Shown here: positions 11,653-22,911 of the stretch, piece by piece
Numbering within the stretch: the stretch's first letter is position 1
Layout of the letters: every line of letters begins with the position of its first letter
Translations under genes and position numbers: made by a program
Assembly (NCBI RefSeq): GCF_030272615.1
Contig: NC_081414.1
Location: 914,821,648-914,885,647 of the forward strand
Origin: Cryptomeria japonica
Lineage: Eukaryota > Streptophyta > Pinopsida > Cupressales > Cupressaceae
Length of the DNA: 64,000 nt
Reading direction: 5' to 3'
Notes under the pieces: model-generated
What the model was told of the DNA's origin: nothing
Seen by the model: the letters and a program-made list of their open reading frames with translations, nothing else
Database searches by the model: none

Positions 11653-12315
11653 TGGCTATGTAGCAACTCTAGTTTTGAGTAACTCAAACCCCTTATTGGC
11701 TGCTTCGGTCCATTGAAACTTAACCTTATGACCACTCTTTATTGTATCTAACATGGGTGCACAAATTTCACTAAATCCTCTGATAAACTTTCGGTAAAAC
11801 TGGGCTAGACCATGAAAACTCCGAACCTCACTAGCTAATTGTGGGGTTGGCCAACTTGTTATGGCTGCAACTTTAGAATGATCCATCTTAAGATCTCCAC
11901 TGGACACAACAAAACCAAGATAGACTAGCTCTTGCTGCATAAAATCACATTTGTCAAGATTTATGGTTAACTACTCATCAGATAATCTTTGTAAAACAAT
12001 AGCTAAGTGTTTCAAATGCTCCTCTTTAGTCTTACTAAAGATGAGAATATCATCTAAGTAGACTACCACAAACTTACTGAGAAAATCCTACAATACTTCA
12101 TTCATTAACCTCATAAAGGTACTGGGAGCATTAGAGAGTCCAAAAGGCATAACCAACCATTCATAAAGACCCTCATTTGTTTTAAAAGCAATTTTCCACT
12201 CATCACCCTCTTTTATTCTTATCTGATGGTAACCACTCTTTAAGTCTATTTTGGAGAAATACCTCGCACACCCTAGACAATCCATCAGATCTTCTATCCT
12301 GGGAATGGGGAATCT
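11653..12315 (-). pseudogene. Gypsy-A reverse transcriptase, palm and connection
   Basis: Frames 12285-12088 and 11940-11656 plus the stretch between give [36 protein letters not shown], the catalytic [11 protein letters not shown] (12049-12060 encodes YLDD) and the connection [15 protein letters not shown] with [10 protein letters not shown]. Stops after MNEVL and within the segment near 11970 break it. The first RT motifs are on the upstream long frame. Confidence 0.87.
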
Positions 12316-13722
12316 TTATCTTATTGTGATCTTGTTGATAGCTCTGGAATCTATACACAATCTCCATGTGCCCCCTTTCTTAGGTGCTAACACAGTGGGC
12401 ACTGCACAAGGACTTATACTATTTCTGATTAATCCTTGACCCAATAACTCTTGAATCTGTCTAGCTACCTCTTTGTTTTGTTCAGGAGTCATCTTGTACG
12501 CTGCTTTGTTTGGCAAAGAAGCTCCTGGTATAAAGTCAATTTGATGACTAATGGCTCTAAGAGGAGGTAATGTTGTTGGGTGTCCATCACTGATGATGTT
12601 CTTAAAACTATCAAGAATTTTCTGCACCTCTTGTGGGATCTCTACTTGTTTTTCTTTCTTATCCTCCTTAGGTTTCACTACAAGTGCATAGCCAATCCCA
12701 TCTCCCTCTTTCATGGTTTGGATGAACTCTTTTTCCTTTACTAATAGCACTTTAGGTGCTTGTGGTTTGTTGTTCTCTGTCTCTTCACTAAGGGACTGAA
12801 TTTTGTAGACAATGCCATTCTTTTGAAAGGAATATGTGTTTTTTTCACCATCATGGTGTGCCTTTCTGTCAAATTGCCAAGGTCTACCCAATAGTAGATG
12901 GCAAGCATCCATGGGAAGGATGTCACATAGAATCCTATCTTTGTACTCACCTATATTGAAGTCTACCCATGCTTGTTCATTCACTAGGACATGTTGCCCC
13001 TTGTTTAACCAGGTTACCTTGTAGGGTTCATTGTGCTTCATTCTAGGTAGGTTCAATTTGCCAACTGCCTCCTCTGAGATGATATTATCTGTGGAGCTCG
13101 AGTCAATAACAACCTTACATACCTTGCCCAAGATTTTGCACTTTATCCTGAACAAGGCTCTTCTCTGAGACACTTCACACTTATGAGGTTCTTGCATCAA
13201 TACTCTCCTTATCATTAAACTCTCACCATCTTCGGGTGCTAGGTGCATTGTTGGAGTTCTTGTACTACTCCCTTCCTCCTGAACATAGTTCACTTTTCTT
13301 TCACCTCCATGGGAAGAACTAGGCTTTTCAGGACACCTATAAGCAGGATGACCCAATTTTTGGTAGTTGTAGCATTTCATTGTGGAGAAATAAGACCCTC
13401 TACGTGGGCCACTAGATCTACCCCTTCTTGGGTTACTTGATCCCCTTCCCCTAAAATTAGGTTTTCTCTGAGAATCCCCACTTTTCTCAATAAGCTTAGA
13501 TTCCCCTTGGGACCTTTGGTCTACATGTCTTCCCTCAAAACTACCTCGATGGCCTCGACCATCTCTGCCTCTTCCTCTGCCTCTGTTATGCTGCTCTTGC
13601 TTCTTCCTACTCCTTTCCTCTACCTTGAGTGCAAGTTGATAGCACTTCTGGACTGTTGTAGGGCACAACAAACTTAACTCTTCCTGTATGTTCCATCTCA
13701 AACCATTGAGATACCTAGCCAC
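12316..13722 (-). pseudogene. Gypsy-A gag C-terminus, protease and RT start
   Basis: This 468-codon open frame begins inside gag (RYLNGLRWNIQEELSLL). It has an Arg-Gly-rich basic tract and a zinc knuckle CYNYQKLGHPAYRC near residue 118, in which the second Cys is replaced by Tyr. The aspartic protease follows with VVIDSSSTDNII near residue 205; the usual DSG or DTG reads DSS. HLLLGRPW and the RT entry (NKAAYKMTPEQNKEV, GGTWRLCIDSRAINKI) complete it. The ATG at 13722 is internal and not the natural start. The altered Cys and protease Gly suggest loss of function. Confidence 0.88.
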
Positions 13723-14361
13723 CTTGACATTCTCATCCTCTTGAATCTTTGACCTAAGGCATAACTTCTGAAACTCCTCGGTGTAGGTGCTGACATCTAA
13801 CTCCTTTTGCCTAAGGTTTTGCCTTCTCCAATGGAGCTATATTTCATAGTCCTCTGGAATGTAAGCCTCTCTGATCTTGGACAACATTCCCTTCCAAGTT
13901 GCTATGGGCCTTTTGCCCTCTTTCTCACGTTCATCCTGAATGAACTTCCACCATGTTAAGGCAGCTCCTCTCAACCTAGACTTAGCCACCTTCACTTTCT
14001 AGGCCTCTGTCACACCATCACACTCAAAATGGTTCTCAAGCCCCTCAATCCACTCCATGACCACTTCTAGGTCCATTTTACCACTAAATAGTGGGACTCC
14101 TTCTAGTGTTCTCCCACTCATAGCCTTCAAGGCTTTCAAAAAGGGCTCATTCTATATCACAGGGTCTGGTCTAGGGGTCTCATCCTCTATACCTAATAGC
14201 TTACCCTTACCTTCTGTTCCCTCTATCTTATTGCTGGCTTCATCTGCCTTCACTTCTACTTCACCCAACTTCTGCTCTAAGAGATCTAACTTCTCTTTGA
14301 GTAACCTATTTTCTTCTTCCTGGTCTTCCACTTTCTTTGCTAATTCTGCATTTGTCACCAT
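13723..14361 (-). pseudogene. Gypsy-A gag N-terminal half
   Basis: The likely natural start is ATG 14361 (MVTNAELAKKVEDQEEENRL). It opens a predicted coiled coil of heptads rich in Glu, Lys and Leu, soon after the PBS. The retrotransposon gag domain follows in frame, with two TAG stops near 14000 and 13843. Gypsy-B starts with an almost identical peptide at 32918, which supports this start. Gag would form the virus-like particle. Confidence 0.82.
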
Positions 14362-14398
14362 GGTTGTCAAACTGCTACTTCGTCCCAAGTGTAGCTGA

Positions 14399-14410
14399 GC
14401 TCTGATACCA
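14399..14410 (-). other. Gypsy-A primer-binding site, initiator tRNA-Met type
   Basis: The minus strand reads TGGTATCAGAGC three bases inside the LTR end, matching the common plant tRNA-iMet primer site. Confidence 0.92.
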
Positions 14411-14413
14411 CTA

Positions 14414-16727
14414 TGATAGGAACAGTGCAAGTGGAATGCTCAAGTGACTTATATGTTCACTAAGTATAGGACCTTACTATTTTCAAGAATTTGTTGTTGT
14501 AATTAGAGTGCAAAGGTTCATAGACCATCTCAAACTTCCTCTTGTTTCACCTCCCTAAGTCAAGACCTCTTGTATGCTGAAAGGCTTCAACCCCATAACC
14601 ACTCTGGCTTGCTAAAACTATGTTCTCTGGGTCTTTCCCACAAAAGGTATCAAATTCATGTGAGGACAACTTGTTTCAACTAGCATTGACATCTTTTGTG
14701 TTTTTCATTCACCATTCGAGTACTTGATTTGACCAAAATTCAATTTTTAGGCCTAAAAAGGCTACAAGCAATTAGCCCTCCTTTTGGGGTTTTGTGCTCA
14801 CCCTGTTCAAGGGATGGACTTCCAGACTGAAAGGTTTATATTTTTGGATACCCTTTTGGGAGTTCTTGAAGATTCATCAAGTTTGGGGGTCCCTAAATCC
14901 TTCTCCATGACTGTCCCAAAAATGGGCATAAAAGGAGGGTTTTGGAAGGGTTTGTTGTCAAAAACCACATTTCAAGCTTGGGAACCTCAAAATGAATCAA
15001 AGACACCTATTTCTACCTTTTTGTTGGCTAACAAGACCATAACCAAAAAGGTTTAAACCTCACAAAGTGAAGACCAAGATTTTCATGATATGCATACAAA
15101 GGAAATGCAACATTTGACAATTTTACACTTTTGCCTTCCACAAGCACTTTTTTTTTGCAAAATTCCAATTATAAAAGAAGCATATGAACATAAACGACAC
15201 TAGAGACAAGAAGGAATCCAATTTTCCCTACACAAAAGGCATTAGGCAAGTACAAATGGTAAATAGTTCACTGTCAAGTAAATGCTGCACTTTTCCTCTT
15301 TTCACTGTTTTTCCATTTTGGACCTGCACTTTGCAATGTTAAAACACATATTTGAAGGTTTATTTGTGCTCTATAAGAAATTATCTGTCTTATTCATACA
15401 TGAATTCCTTCATACCTACAATTTGAAGAGGAGAAAATCCATTTACAACTTCAACAATATGCAAAAATCAGTCATACTTGACTGTGGCAGCCTATTGGGC
15501 GTTTTACATTTTTATTTTTTTTGCCTAAGGAGATCATTGTTTGATCTTGGCTTTTACATTACCCAAGAGTGGGGCTTACTCCTTTCTTGTACTTGTTTAC
15601 AAGAAAACAAAGTATGGACAGAGGTTTTCACACCAATGAATGGTGGAGAGCAAACTACGAAGGAAAACAACTACCAAATAGTGACTCACTGTTTTGGCTT
15701 ACAATTCATGAAACTGAAACATATAACCTTCCTCTTCCAGACTTAGGAAGTCTATTTTCTTTCTCACAATACTTAGACAACACATATTTTTGTTCACCAA
15801 AAGGATGCAAATGCTATGGGAGAGCAAAGCATCATACTTGTGCAAAGACCCTAGCCAAATGGCTTACTTGCCTAGGGCTCCATGACCACAAAACACCTTG
15901 TACCTGCACTCTTGAAACCAAAACTCATATTTACGTAATGTAAAAATTGACCAACTAGTTCTTGAGAAGCCATGAACACTTTAAGACTCCAAGAAACCAA
16001 GTTGGTCAAGCATTCTTGCCCAAATTCCTAGACTGGGCAGTGAAACTGTGAAATCAAAACAATTTTGCTACAACTTCAAAACTTAATCAAATTTAATGCC
16101 ACCAAAGGGAAAAGTTTAGGAAAACATGTTAGAATCAGAAAATACAAGAACAGTACAGACAAGTACAGCAGGTGTACGGACTATTGTTCACATGGAGCCA
16201 AAAACTAGAGAAAACCAAGTAAAAACTAGTGCAAGTTTGCAAAACTTCTCATAACTTTGAATGATCAACACTTAAAAAAGTTAAAATAGGAGTTTAAATA
16301 CCTCTCCAAGTTGGTTAACCTCCTATACAGATAGCTACATGTCCAAAGGCACTTAATTTTGACATTTTGATGCCTAAATGACAACTTTTGGTGCCTAGAA
16401 AATGCAAGATTGACCTCCAAAACTAACCATCATCTAAAAACACTTCTTATACCTTAAATCCAAACATAAAACATGTCTAAAACCTTTCAAAAACAAAACC
16501 ACACTAAAAACTCACTTTTTACAACATTTTGCCAGGCAACACCAAAACTAGCAATTTTGAGAAAAAGTTGAAAACAGGAAACCAAAACCACACAATGAGT
16601 TGACAACTCATCCAAAAAACCTAGAACAACTTCAAAAATCATGCTAAACAACTTTCCAACTTAAAATAACACAAATCAAACCTGAGATGAAAAAGAAGCT
16701 GAGAATGAGCTTGGTGCTCCTGCACCA
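14414..16727 (-). repeat. Gypsy-A 5' LTR (right copy)
   Basis: This is the mate of 7435-9740, with the same ends (TGGTGCAGGAGCACC and CCTATCA on the minus strand). It abuts the PBS on one side and the exact TTTGG duplication on the other. The two LTRs differ by scattered substitutions and small indels, so the insertion is not recent. The TATA-like TTTAAATA is at 16293-16300. Confidence 0.93.
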
Positions 16728-18339
16728 TTTGGCATCCTCGACATATAGAATTCTCAAGTTTCTCAAGACTCGGTAGACCTCTTACTTGGTGCTTCTTACT
16801 TATTTTGATCAGATTATCAAAATTTACATGAAAAAACCTTTTATGCCATAACCAGGTATCATCTATCTTTGCATAAAGAAAATTCTTCAGAGTTGAGTCA
16901 AGGTGAAATGTGTTACCTTTTGTTTGTGTCCCGGTAGCAGCTAACTTTCCATACTTGTCATGAACTTTGATAATTCCATTCTGAAACTCTATTCGGTAGC
17001 TTGTGTTGTTTAGCTGTGCTACACTCAACAAATTGTATTTCAAACCTTCAACCCAATAAACATCATCACATTTTGCATTGTCAAGAAGTGTTATAGATCC
17101 TTTACCTTTTACCGAACATGGTGCATTATTACCAAATCTAACATAGCCTCCATCGTAATCTTCTAATATAACAAACTTGTGTTTATCACCTATCATATGA
17201 TGTGAGCATCCACTATCTATGATCCAAGAATCATTAGTGTTTATGTGAGATATTAGGGCTTTTTCTTCATACCTTTCTTCATCTGATCCATCTTTGATAG
17301 CCACATAAACTACTTCCTCTGTATCAGTTTCATCTGATTTATCATCATTAGATTCCTCATCAGCTATTAGACATGTCTTTTTATCTCTTCTCCTGAAATC
17401 TCGGTGTCCTCTATAATGATTATCTTTCTGTCTGTCATCTTGGTAATCTCTCTTTTCACTAGATTCTTTGTCAGGACAGTTAGAAGCCATATGTCTAATT
17501 CTATCACAATTAAAACATTTCAAAAGTTGTTTTCCTTTATACTTACCTTTGGCTTCAAACTCTTCTTGCTTTCTAATTTCCTCATACAGTTTGTGTACTT
17601 CCTCCATGTTCTTACGAAATCTTTCACTTGCTCCACTGTGAGCTCCTTCAGAGTACTTATACTTCCTTTCATTTAAATCATTAGATTCATCAAGATGAAA
17701 AGAAATAAATGCAGATTCAACTTTATTTACCGAAGACCCACTGTTATCAAAGTTACTTAACTCAAATGCATGTAGCTTACCAATAGTAGCATCTAAAGAA
17801 ACTAGCATATTAGGTACAGACCTCAATTCATTGATTGCAGATACTTGGATTGCATAAGCTGGTAGAAGGGTTCTTAACAACTTACTTGTTATATCCTTTT
17901 CTTCAATAGTTCCACCTACTCCTTTGATTTGATTGACAATCTCCTTTAGTCTTGTACTGTACTGAGTTATGTTCTCACCTTCATTCATTCTCATAGATTC
18001 AATTTGTCCTCTTAGACTATCCACTTTTTCTCTTTGAACATGTTCATCTCCTCCATATACTGATATGAACTTATCCCACATAGCCTTTGCATCATTGCAG
18101 CCTTCTAGGTCATTAAACTCTGAATCGGGCAATGCAGATGTTATTTCAATCATTTCTTGAATATGTTCTTGCTTTTCCTTTATCTCTTCCATTGTTAATG
18201 GATAGGTGCTCGGCATAAAAAAATCATTCTCTAGATAGTATACAACATATTCTCCAACTCTTGATAGGTGCAGCTTCATCCTTTTTTGCCATGTAGAGAA
18301 ACTTGACTTGTTCAACTTCGGTGCATCCCTCTTATACAT
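16728..18339 (-). pseudogene. Copia-A gag, protease and GAG-pre-integrase domain
   Basis: The open frame starts at ATG 18339, 50 bases inside the PBS, which is a sensible natural start. A UBN2/DUF4219-type gag comes first (FSTWQKRMKLHL, NDAKAMWDKF, GENITQYSTRLKEI). A zinc knuckle CFNCDRIRHMASNC follows at 17476-17517, then the protease WIIDSGCSHHM with an intact DSG near 17190-17230. The GAG-pre-integrase zinc motif LWHKRFFHVNF ... CRGCQ comes last. Codons after CRGCQM come from the Gypsy-A LTR. The remaining integrase-RT-RNase H half is at 7434-4883. This half has no stop and is the best kept part of Copia-A. Confidence 0.9.
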
Positions 18340-18389
18340 CTTCGGATCTTTGACTCAAGTGCCTTAAAAATTTTCTTCCAGAGTCCAAA

Positions 18390-18401
18390 GCTCTCATACC
18401 A
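18390..18401 (-). other. Copia-A primer-binding site, initiator tRNA-Met type
   Basis: The minus strand reads TGGTATGAGAGC two bases inside the LTR end. It differs by one base from the usual TGGTATCAGAGC. Confidence 0.88.
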
Positions 18402-18403
18402 AT

Positions 18404-19943
18404 TGATAGTTCTGATACTTAATGTAAGTACAGATCCAATAGCCAACAAGATGAGAGAGGGGAGAGGGGGGTGAATCATACAAACCTAATCTTCCATAAA
18501 AACATCAGATTCAACCTTGATAACATATACTTCAGTAATATAACCAAAACTGTTAAACATGCAAGCTCAAAATCATATAAACATCATAAACCTCATAACA
18601 CCAGATTTAATGTGGAAACCCAAATAGGGAAAAACCACTGTGTGATTTTGGACCCACTAAGAATATACTCTTCTAGAGTATGCTCAGTTAAAAGAAAATC
18701 CTGTTAAAGATTACAAACACATTGCTAGATGTGACCCGGTTAAGGGATTTCCCTCAGATTTGTTAGGATCTTCACTTTGTTAGAAGTGACCTTGTTAAAG
18801 GATTTCAAACACTCAATCAGAATGTCACCTTGCTAGAGAGTTTTACAAATAAGACTGTTAAGTCCACTCGGTTAAGAGATTTTCTATTACTTCACAAAAT
18901 AACAGTAATAAAAATCTATCTGCAACTTCACATTTAATATGCTAAAGTAGATTCCTATTTGTTCAATACAATCTAGACATAGAACTAATCTTGGCTATCT
19001 GTTGGGCTACTATACTCTATAATTCAAATAGGTCTTCAAGCTTCTATGCTCGGTAATCACTATGTAGCATCCCTATGCATACACTTGCCCACATACATTG
19101 TTTATCAAGAGTTCCCTATTTATAAACAATAGCTAACCGCTTAATCTCCTTGATCACATTTCCCATGATAAATAATAGCCATGAGATCTTCAAACTTGTC
19201 TAGGTTCAATGCATCTTTCGATCTGAAAATGTTTTACCCTGCCTAGGAACTTGCATACATTTCTTGGAGCTTGTGCCAGGGTATTGTGGTTCAATCTGAA
19301 CTATAGATCTTCATGCTGATTTTCCTTTGCCATAGATTCATTAACAAACTTCATTCATAGCTTACCAATCATTTAATCAGTTCTAGCTCATCAACTTCCT
19401 TCATTAAATAACACATAAAACCATTTAATGTATTCTATTATAGCTCGGTTACAACTCAGTAAATACTAAAATTCACTCGGTAGACATTACACCTTCTTTA
19501 ACCGATAGCGATAACCTTAGGGTTTACCGACTAGGTTTCGTAGGGTTTACCGACTAGGTTCCGTGCTCGGTAACATAGTATAGTATCAACCTTACAATTA
19601 ACAACATATGTAGGATATCAAAACAATCTAAACATCATGATCTCATCATTGTCTGACTCGGTAATAGTTGCCCATTGAATACCTTATTCATCCACTTATT
19701 CATCATAATCTTTCCTATGTCTTTTACCGACATCCTTATATTCTTCACATCATACTTCTCGAGATATGGCAACATCATACTGAATTAGAAAATCAATTTC
19801 TTGACATCAATGACAAAAATAATAATATCAAGATAGTAAACATCTTTAATCCGTTATATCCATAATCATCAACAGCCTTCTCAATATCTTTATTGAAATG
19901 TCGACAATCTTTCATTGTCTGTTATAATGCTATATTACAAACA
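18404..19943 (-). repeat. Copia-A 5' LTR (right copy)
   Basis: Mate of 2975-4484. It is about 30 bases longer, partly because a 23-bp unit (TAGGGTTTACCGACTAGG...) is tandemly doubled at 19518-19563 but single in the other LTR. A TATA-like box lies at 19118-19127. The TTTGG duplication follows at 19944-19948, and then LINE-2 resumes. Confidence 0.92.
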
Positions 19944-19948
19944 TTTGG

Positions 19949-20389
19949 GAGGTTGAATTTGTTGAAGAAGTAGGCTCCTTAAGTGGTTTGGCTCTCTTTT
20001 GGAATTCGGGAAGAGAATATTTTGTGAAAACAAGCAATAGACATTGGATTGGTGACTCCTTAAAAAATAACATTGGAGATATCAATATAATTATTATAAA
20101 ATTTTAAGGGCTAGTTTACCACAATCAAAAGCCAAAATTATGGAGGAACTTGGATAAGGTCCTTCAATCAATCCCTTTGGAAAACATTGTCCTTGAATTT
20201 GACTTCAATGAAATTATTCACCTTTCAAAGAAGAGTGGGTGTATTAAAAGAGAATCTCAATCTCAATCAGATTTTAAGAGTTGGGTAGCCAAAAATAACT
20301 TAATGGAAATAGAATCAAAGAATAGCATTTTCGCATGGAATAATAGAAGATTAGGATTCAAAAACATAGCAGAAAAATTGGATAGGTTC
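19949..20389 (+). pseudogene. LINE-2 ORF2 endonuclease, second part
   Basis: This continues the endonuclease frame broken at 2974: EVEFVEEVGSLSGLALFWN, then a stop-interrupted middle. The plus frame 20150-20389 follows with LEFDFNEIIHLSKKSG, DFKSWVAKNNLMEIE and FAWNNRRLGFKNIAEKLDRF. These match the second half of plant LINE endonucleases, where the motifs usually read DFNE and FTWNNRR. It is cut by the Tat-C LTR at about 20390. Frameshifts and stops show decay. Confidence 0.78.
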
Positions 20390-21552
20390 TATAGCATACT
20401 AAAATTGTACCCCTTGCAATTTTGACCTCATTTTGGGCCCTCACCTTACCAGTCTCATCCCCATGCTTTATCGAGACCTGTTTATGCCCCCCCTATGCAA
20501 CCAAGCTTCGTTTTTCCACTTTTCACCTTGCATAGCCCTTGTTCCAAGCCAAAATAATGGTAGGAATAGGGTGCCACACCCTGATCCTCCCTAATCAAGA
20601 CCTATTTTGGTCCCTAGGCCCTATCTCAACTTTAAGCAAGAAATAAATCCGCCGTGTCGGCCTATATCATAAAATTAAATGTTTGATGAGAGGCAGGTAT
20701 ACAAGGAGGTCTTCCCCTCTCATTTTGATATACAAACATAAGATGAATATACATTCATGAAGGCGGAATTGGATCTCAAGCATCCAAGCATCAAGCATTC
20801 ATCGTCTAGCATTCCTCAAGAATGCATATTCTTCGTCTATCCATTGAAGCAACATTATATCATTCATTTGTAAGCATGTGTGTGTGTTAGGGTTTTGTCA
20901 TGTTCATGCCATTTCATACAACATATGTGATTATATCTAAGAAGAAAAGAATCATCATCATCTATTGCAGATCTGAAGGTATACCTTCCCATCATTGATT
21001 TCAAGCATTTGCAGTATTTCTTTCAAGTTTGATCCCAAACCAGCATTTGACTTAGGAAAACCCTTATTCCCAACCCCTTTCTTCTCCTTTCTGTGTGCAG
21101 GAAGCAGGTGCACAACTGTTCTTTTGGAATTAAGATTTATTTGCAAAGATGGAAAAACCCTTTTCGAAACGCAGAAAGTTTGAAGGATTGATAGGGAGCG
21201 ACCTAGTCCGTACACATGGTCCCTACAACTTCTGGCTGCTTTTGAAGAGAAGCTCTGAATCATCTCAAACTTCTCAGATCCAGGTGCATGATGAAATCCC
21301 AAATCTGTAGCTCATTATTTCTGCTTACTTTGTCTTCAATTTCATCACTTTGCTTATTCAACTTACGAAAGAGGGTCAAACACATTCCAAACACAATCAA
21401 TCTACTTAGTATTCAGTCCTTGTATCATTTAAGATTGGATCTAGTGGATTCATCCCCTCTTTTGAATATAAAGTCCTCCAAGTTAAAATCGGCTTAGTGA
21501 TTTCCCTCTTCCATGTGATGAATTTGCTAAGCCTCAAATTTTCTACTTTACA
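20390..21552 (+). repeat. Tat-C 5' LTR
   Basis: Its first ~300 bases align with 26090-26400 (shared TTTTGGGCCCTCACCTTA, TATGCAACCAAGCTTC and AATCAAGACCTATTTTGG). It ends CTACTTTACA, the same end as the Tat-D LTR, just before the PBS-like site. The start reads TATAGC in place of TGTAGC. Small ORFs inside are not supported as genes. Confidence 0.82.
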
Positions 21553-21575
21553 TTTTGGTGAACCCAACTCCTTAC
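21553..21575 (+). other. Tat-C primer-binding-site-like sequence
   Basis: TTTTGGTGAACCC directly follows the LTR end, and the identical 13-mer follows the Tat-D LTR at 46418. The position fits a primer-binding site, but I could not assign a tRNA. Confidence 0.6.
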
Positions 21576-21654
21576 ACCATTAATTCTGCTCTTTTATTTT
21601 CAGATATGAGTGTATGCAAATTAAAATTCAATTTTTCATTTACAAGTTTGATTT

Positions 21655-22390
21655 CCTTGCGAATTTTAAAAATGTAGAGGTTAACTTCATTAAAACCCTA
21701 ATTTTTAATTTCAAATTTGAACTTGTGAGTTGCTTAATTTGGATTAATTATTTCAGATCTAAATATTCAATCAATTTGCAAATTCAAATTTTCATCTACA
21801 AGTGAAATTTCATAATTAATTTTTAAAATTAAGTGGTTAATTTCAAAAAACCCTAGTTTTTAAATTTCTAAGTTGATCTTGTGGGTTGTTTAAATTTTGA
21901 ATTTCCCTCTTCAAATTTGGTTTCTAAATTAAAATTAAAATTCAAAATTGCAACTTTGGATCAAATTTCAATTTCAAATTCAAATTTAAAAATTAAGTGG
22001 TTAATTAGACAAACCCTAATTTTTAAATTCAAATAAATCTTGTGCATTTTCCAAGTTGCCAAATTTCAAATTCCAATCTTAGATCTATTTCCAAATTTAA
22101 ATTTTAAATTAAGTGGTTCTTTCTACAAAACCCTAATTTTAAATTTAATTCTCTTGTGGACAATTTCAAATTTAAATTAAGAGGTTACTTAAAAGAGCCC
22201 TAATTTTAAAAATTAAATTATTTCTTTCAATTTTCAACATTTCAAATTTAAATTTTAAAATTAAGAGGTTATTCACTAACGCCCTAATTTTAAAATTATT
22301 TTTTTTGTGGATAAATTCAAATCTTCTAGTGGGTAATTTCAATTTAAATTAAGGGGTTATTTTCAAGGCCCTAATTACAAATTTAGATTT
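21655..22390 (+). repeat. Tat-C leader: degenerate tandem repeat with CCCTAATTTT core
   Basis: A unit of the form AATTAAGTGGTTA, about 12 bases, then ACCCTAATTTTAAA recurs with cores near 21696, 21851, 22014, 22131, 22198, 22282 and 22369. Spacing runs from 67 to 163 bases. It lies between the PBS and the first ORF. Tat-D has two related copies near 46520 and 46660. The region is AT-rich and non-coding. Confidence 0.65.
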
Positions 22391-22566
22391 CTAAGGAGGT
22401 TGCATAATTTTTAAAAAATTGAATAATCACTTATTCCAATTTCTAAATCTCAACTTTCATATTCTCATTTTCAAATTTCATCAATTTACATAAATTAAGT
22501 GGTTTTATTTATAAAATCCTTATTTATTTCAAATAATTTTCTTGGACTTAAATTCCAATATTCATT

Positions 22567-22911
22567 ATGGCAACTAATGGGTTTGATCTATTTGCTATTT
22601 CACATATGATTACATTGATATTTACGTACATTTATTATAATCATGTGTTGGATAATGGCTTCTTTCACTTCACGTTACTTCTTTTCATTCATAGCACTTG
22701 GACATATTGCATTCTTCAAATTTCCAAGTTGATTCCTTTTCATAAATTAGATCTCAAAGCTTCCATTTATCATGTATGTTGTGTTATGGTTATATTTTTG
22801 GGCAAATGCATTTCATACGTAGATCACCTAAAAGCTTTTGTAGATGCTAATCCTAGAGATGACAATGAGTTCAACCTGATACTTGTACCTCTCTTAGGGT
22901 ATCTAATGTGA
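22567..22911 (+). other. Open frame of 114 codons in Tat-C, function unknown
   Basis: This is a hydrophobic open frame starting at ATG 22567, with Phe-, Ile- and Leu-rich stretches that could pass for membrane segments. It overlaps the next coding frame by a few bases in another phase. No family is recognised. It may be a decayed part of the Tat-C gag region, read out of phase, rather than a real protein. Confidence 0.25.

Larger units (their letters stand above)
7435..16727 (-). mobile_element. Gypsy-A, chromodomain Ty3/gypsy LTR retrotransposon inside Copia-A
   Basis: LTRs of about 2.3 kb (7435-9740 and 14414-16727) flank a minus-strand gag-protease-RT-RNase H-integrase-chromodomain region. 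This is the Ty3/gypsy order with the chromovirus C-terminal domain. The PBS (14399-14410) and PPT (9741-9755) are in the right places, and an exact 5-bp duplication TTTGG flanks the element. The proteins are clearly of the same lineage as Gypsy-B, but the LTRs differ. Several stops break gag, RT and RNase H, so it is inactive. Confidence 0.95.
2975..19943 (-). mobile_element. Copia-A, Ty1/copia LTR retrotransposon carrying Gypsy-A
   Basis: Two direct LTRs (2975-4484 and 18404-19943) flank a minus-strand gag-protease-integrase-RT-RNase H coding region in copia order. The PBS lies at 18390-18401 and the PPT at 4485-4496. A 5-bp target duplication (A/T)TTGG marks the insertion in LINE-2. Gypsy-A (7435-16727) is inserted between the GAG-pre-integrase zinc motif and the integrase core. 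Without it the element would be about 7.7 kb. Gag-protease is one long open frame, while the pol half has several stops. The element is therefore non-functional, but its structure is complete. Confidence 0.93.
657..20389 (+). mobile_element. LINE-2, 5'-truncated non-LTR retrotransposon split by Copia-A and cut by Tat-C
   Basis: A second LINE begins within the RNase H domain of LINE-1. It starts inside the DUF4283-like domain of ORF1, so it looks 5' truncated. ORF1 remnants run to about 2800 and ORF2 opens at 2813 with an endonuclease domain. Copia-A (2975-19943) interrupts the endonuclease. Deleting Copia-A and one copy of its target duplication restores the endonuclease frame across the junction. 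At about 20390 the Tat-C LTR interrupts it again, and the reverse transcriptase region is expected beyond the right edge of the window. Several in-frame stops show it is inactive. The junction with LINE-1 at 656/657 is approximate. Confidence 0.75.

Noticed and set aside
21696-22380. Interstitial telomere repeats
   Set aside because: CCCTAA occurs singly at spacings of 67-163 bases, not as a TTTAGGG tandem array.
22567-22911. Hydrophobic 114-codon frame as a membrane-protein gene
   Set aside because: It lies inside Tat-C between the leader and gag, overlaps the gag frame in another phase, and its hydrophobicity can come from AT-rich codons.
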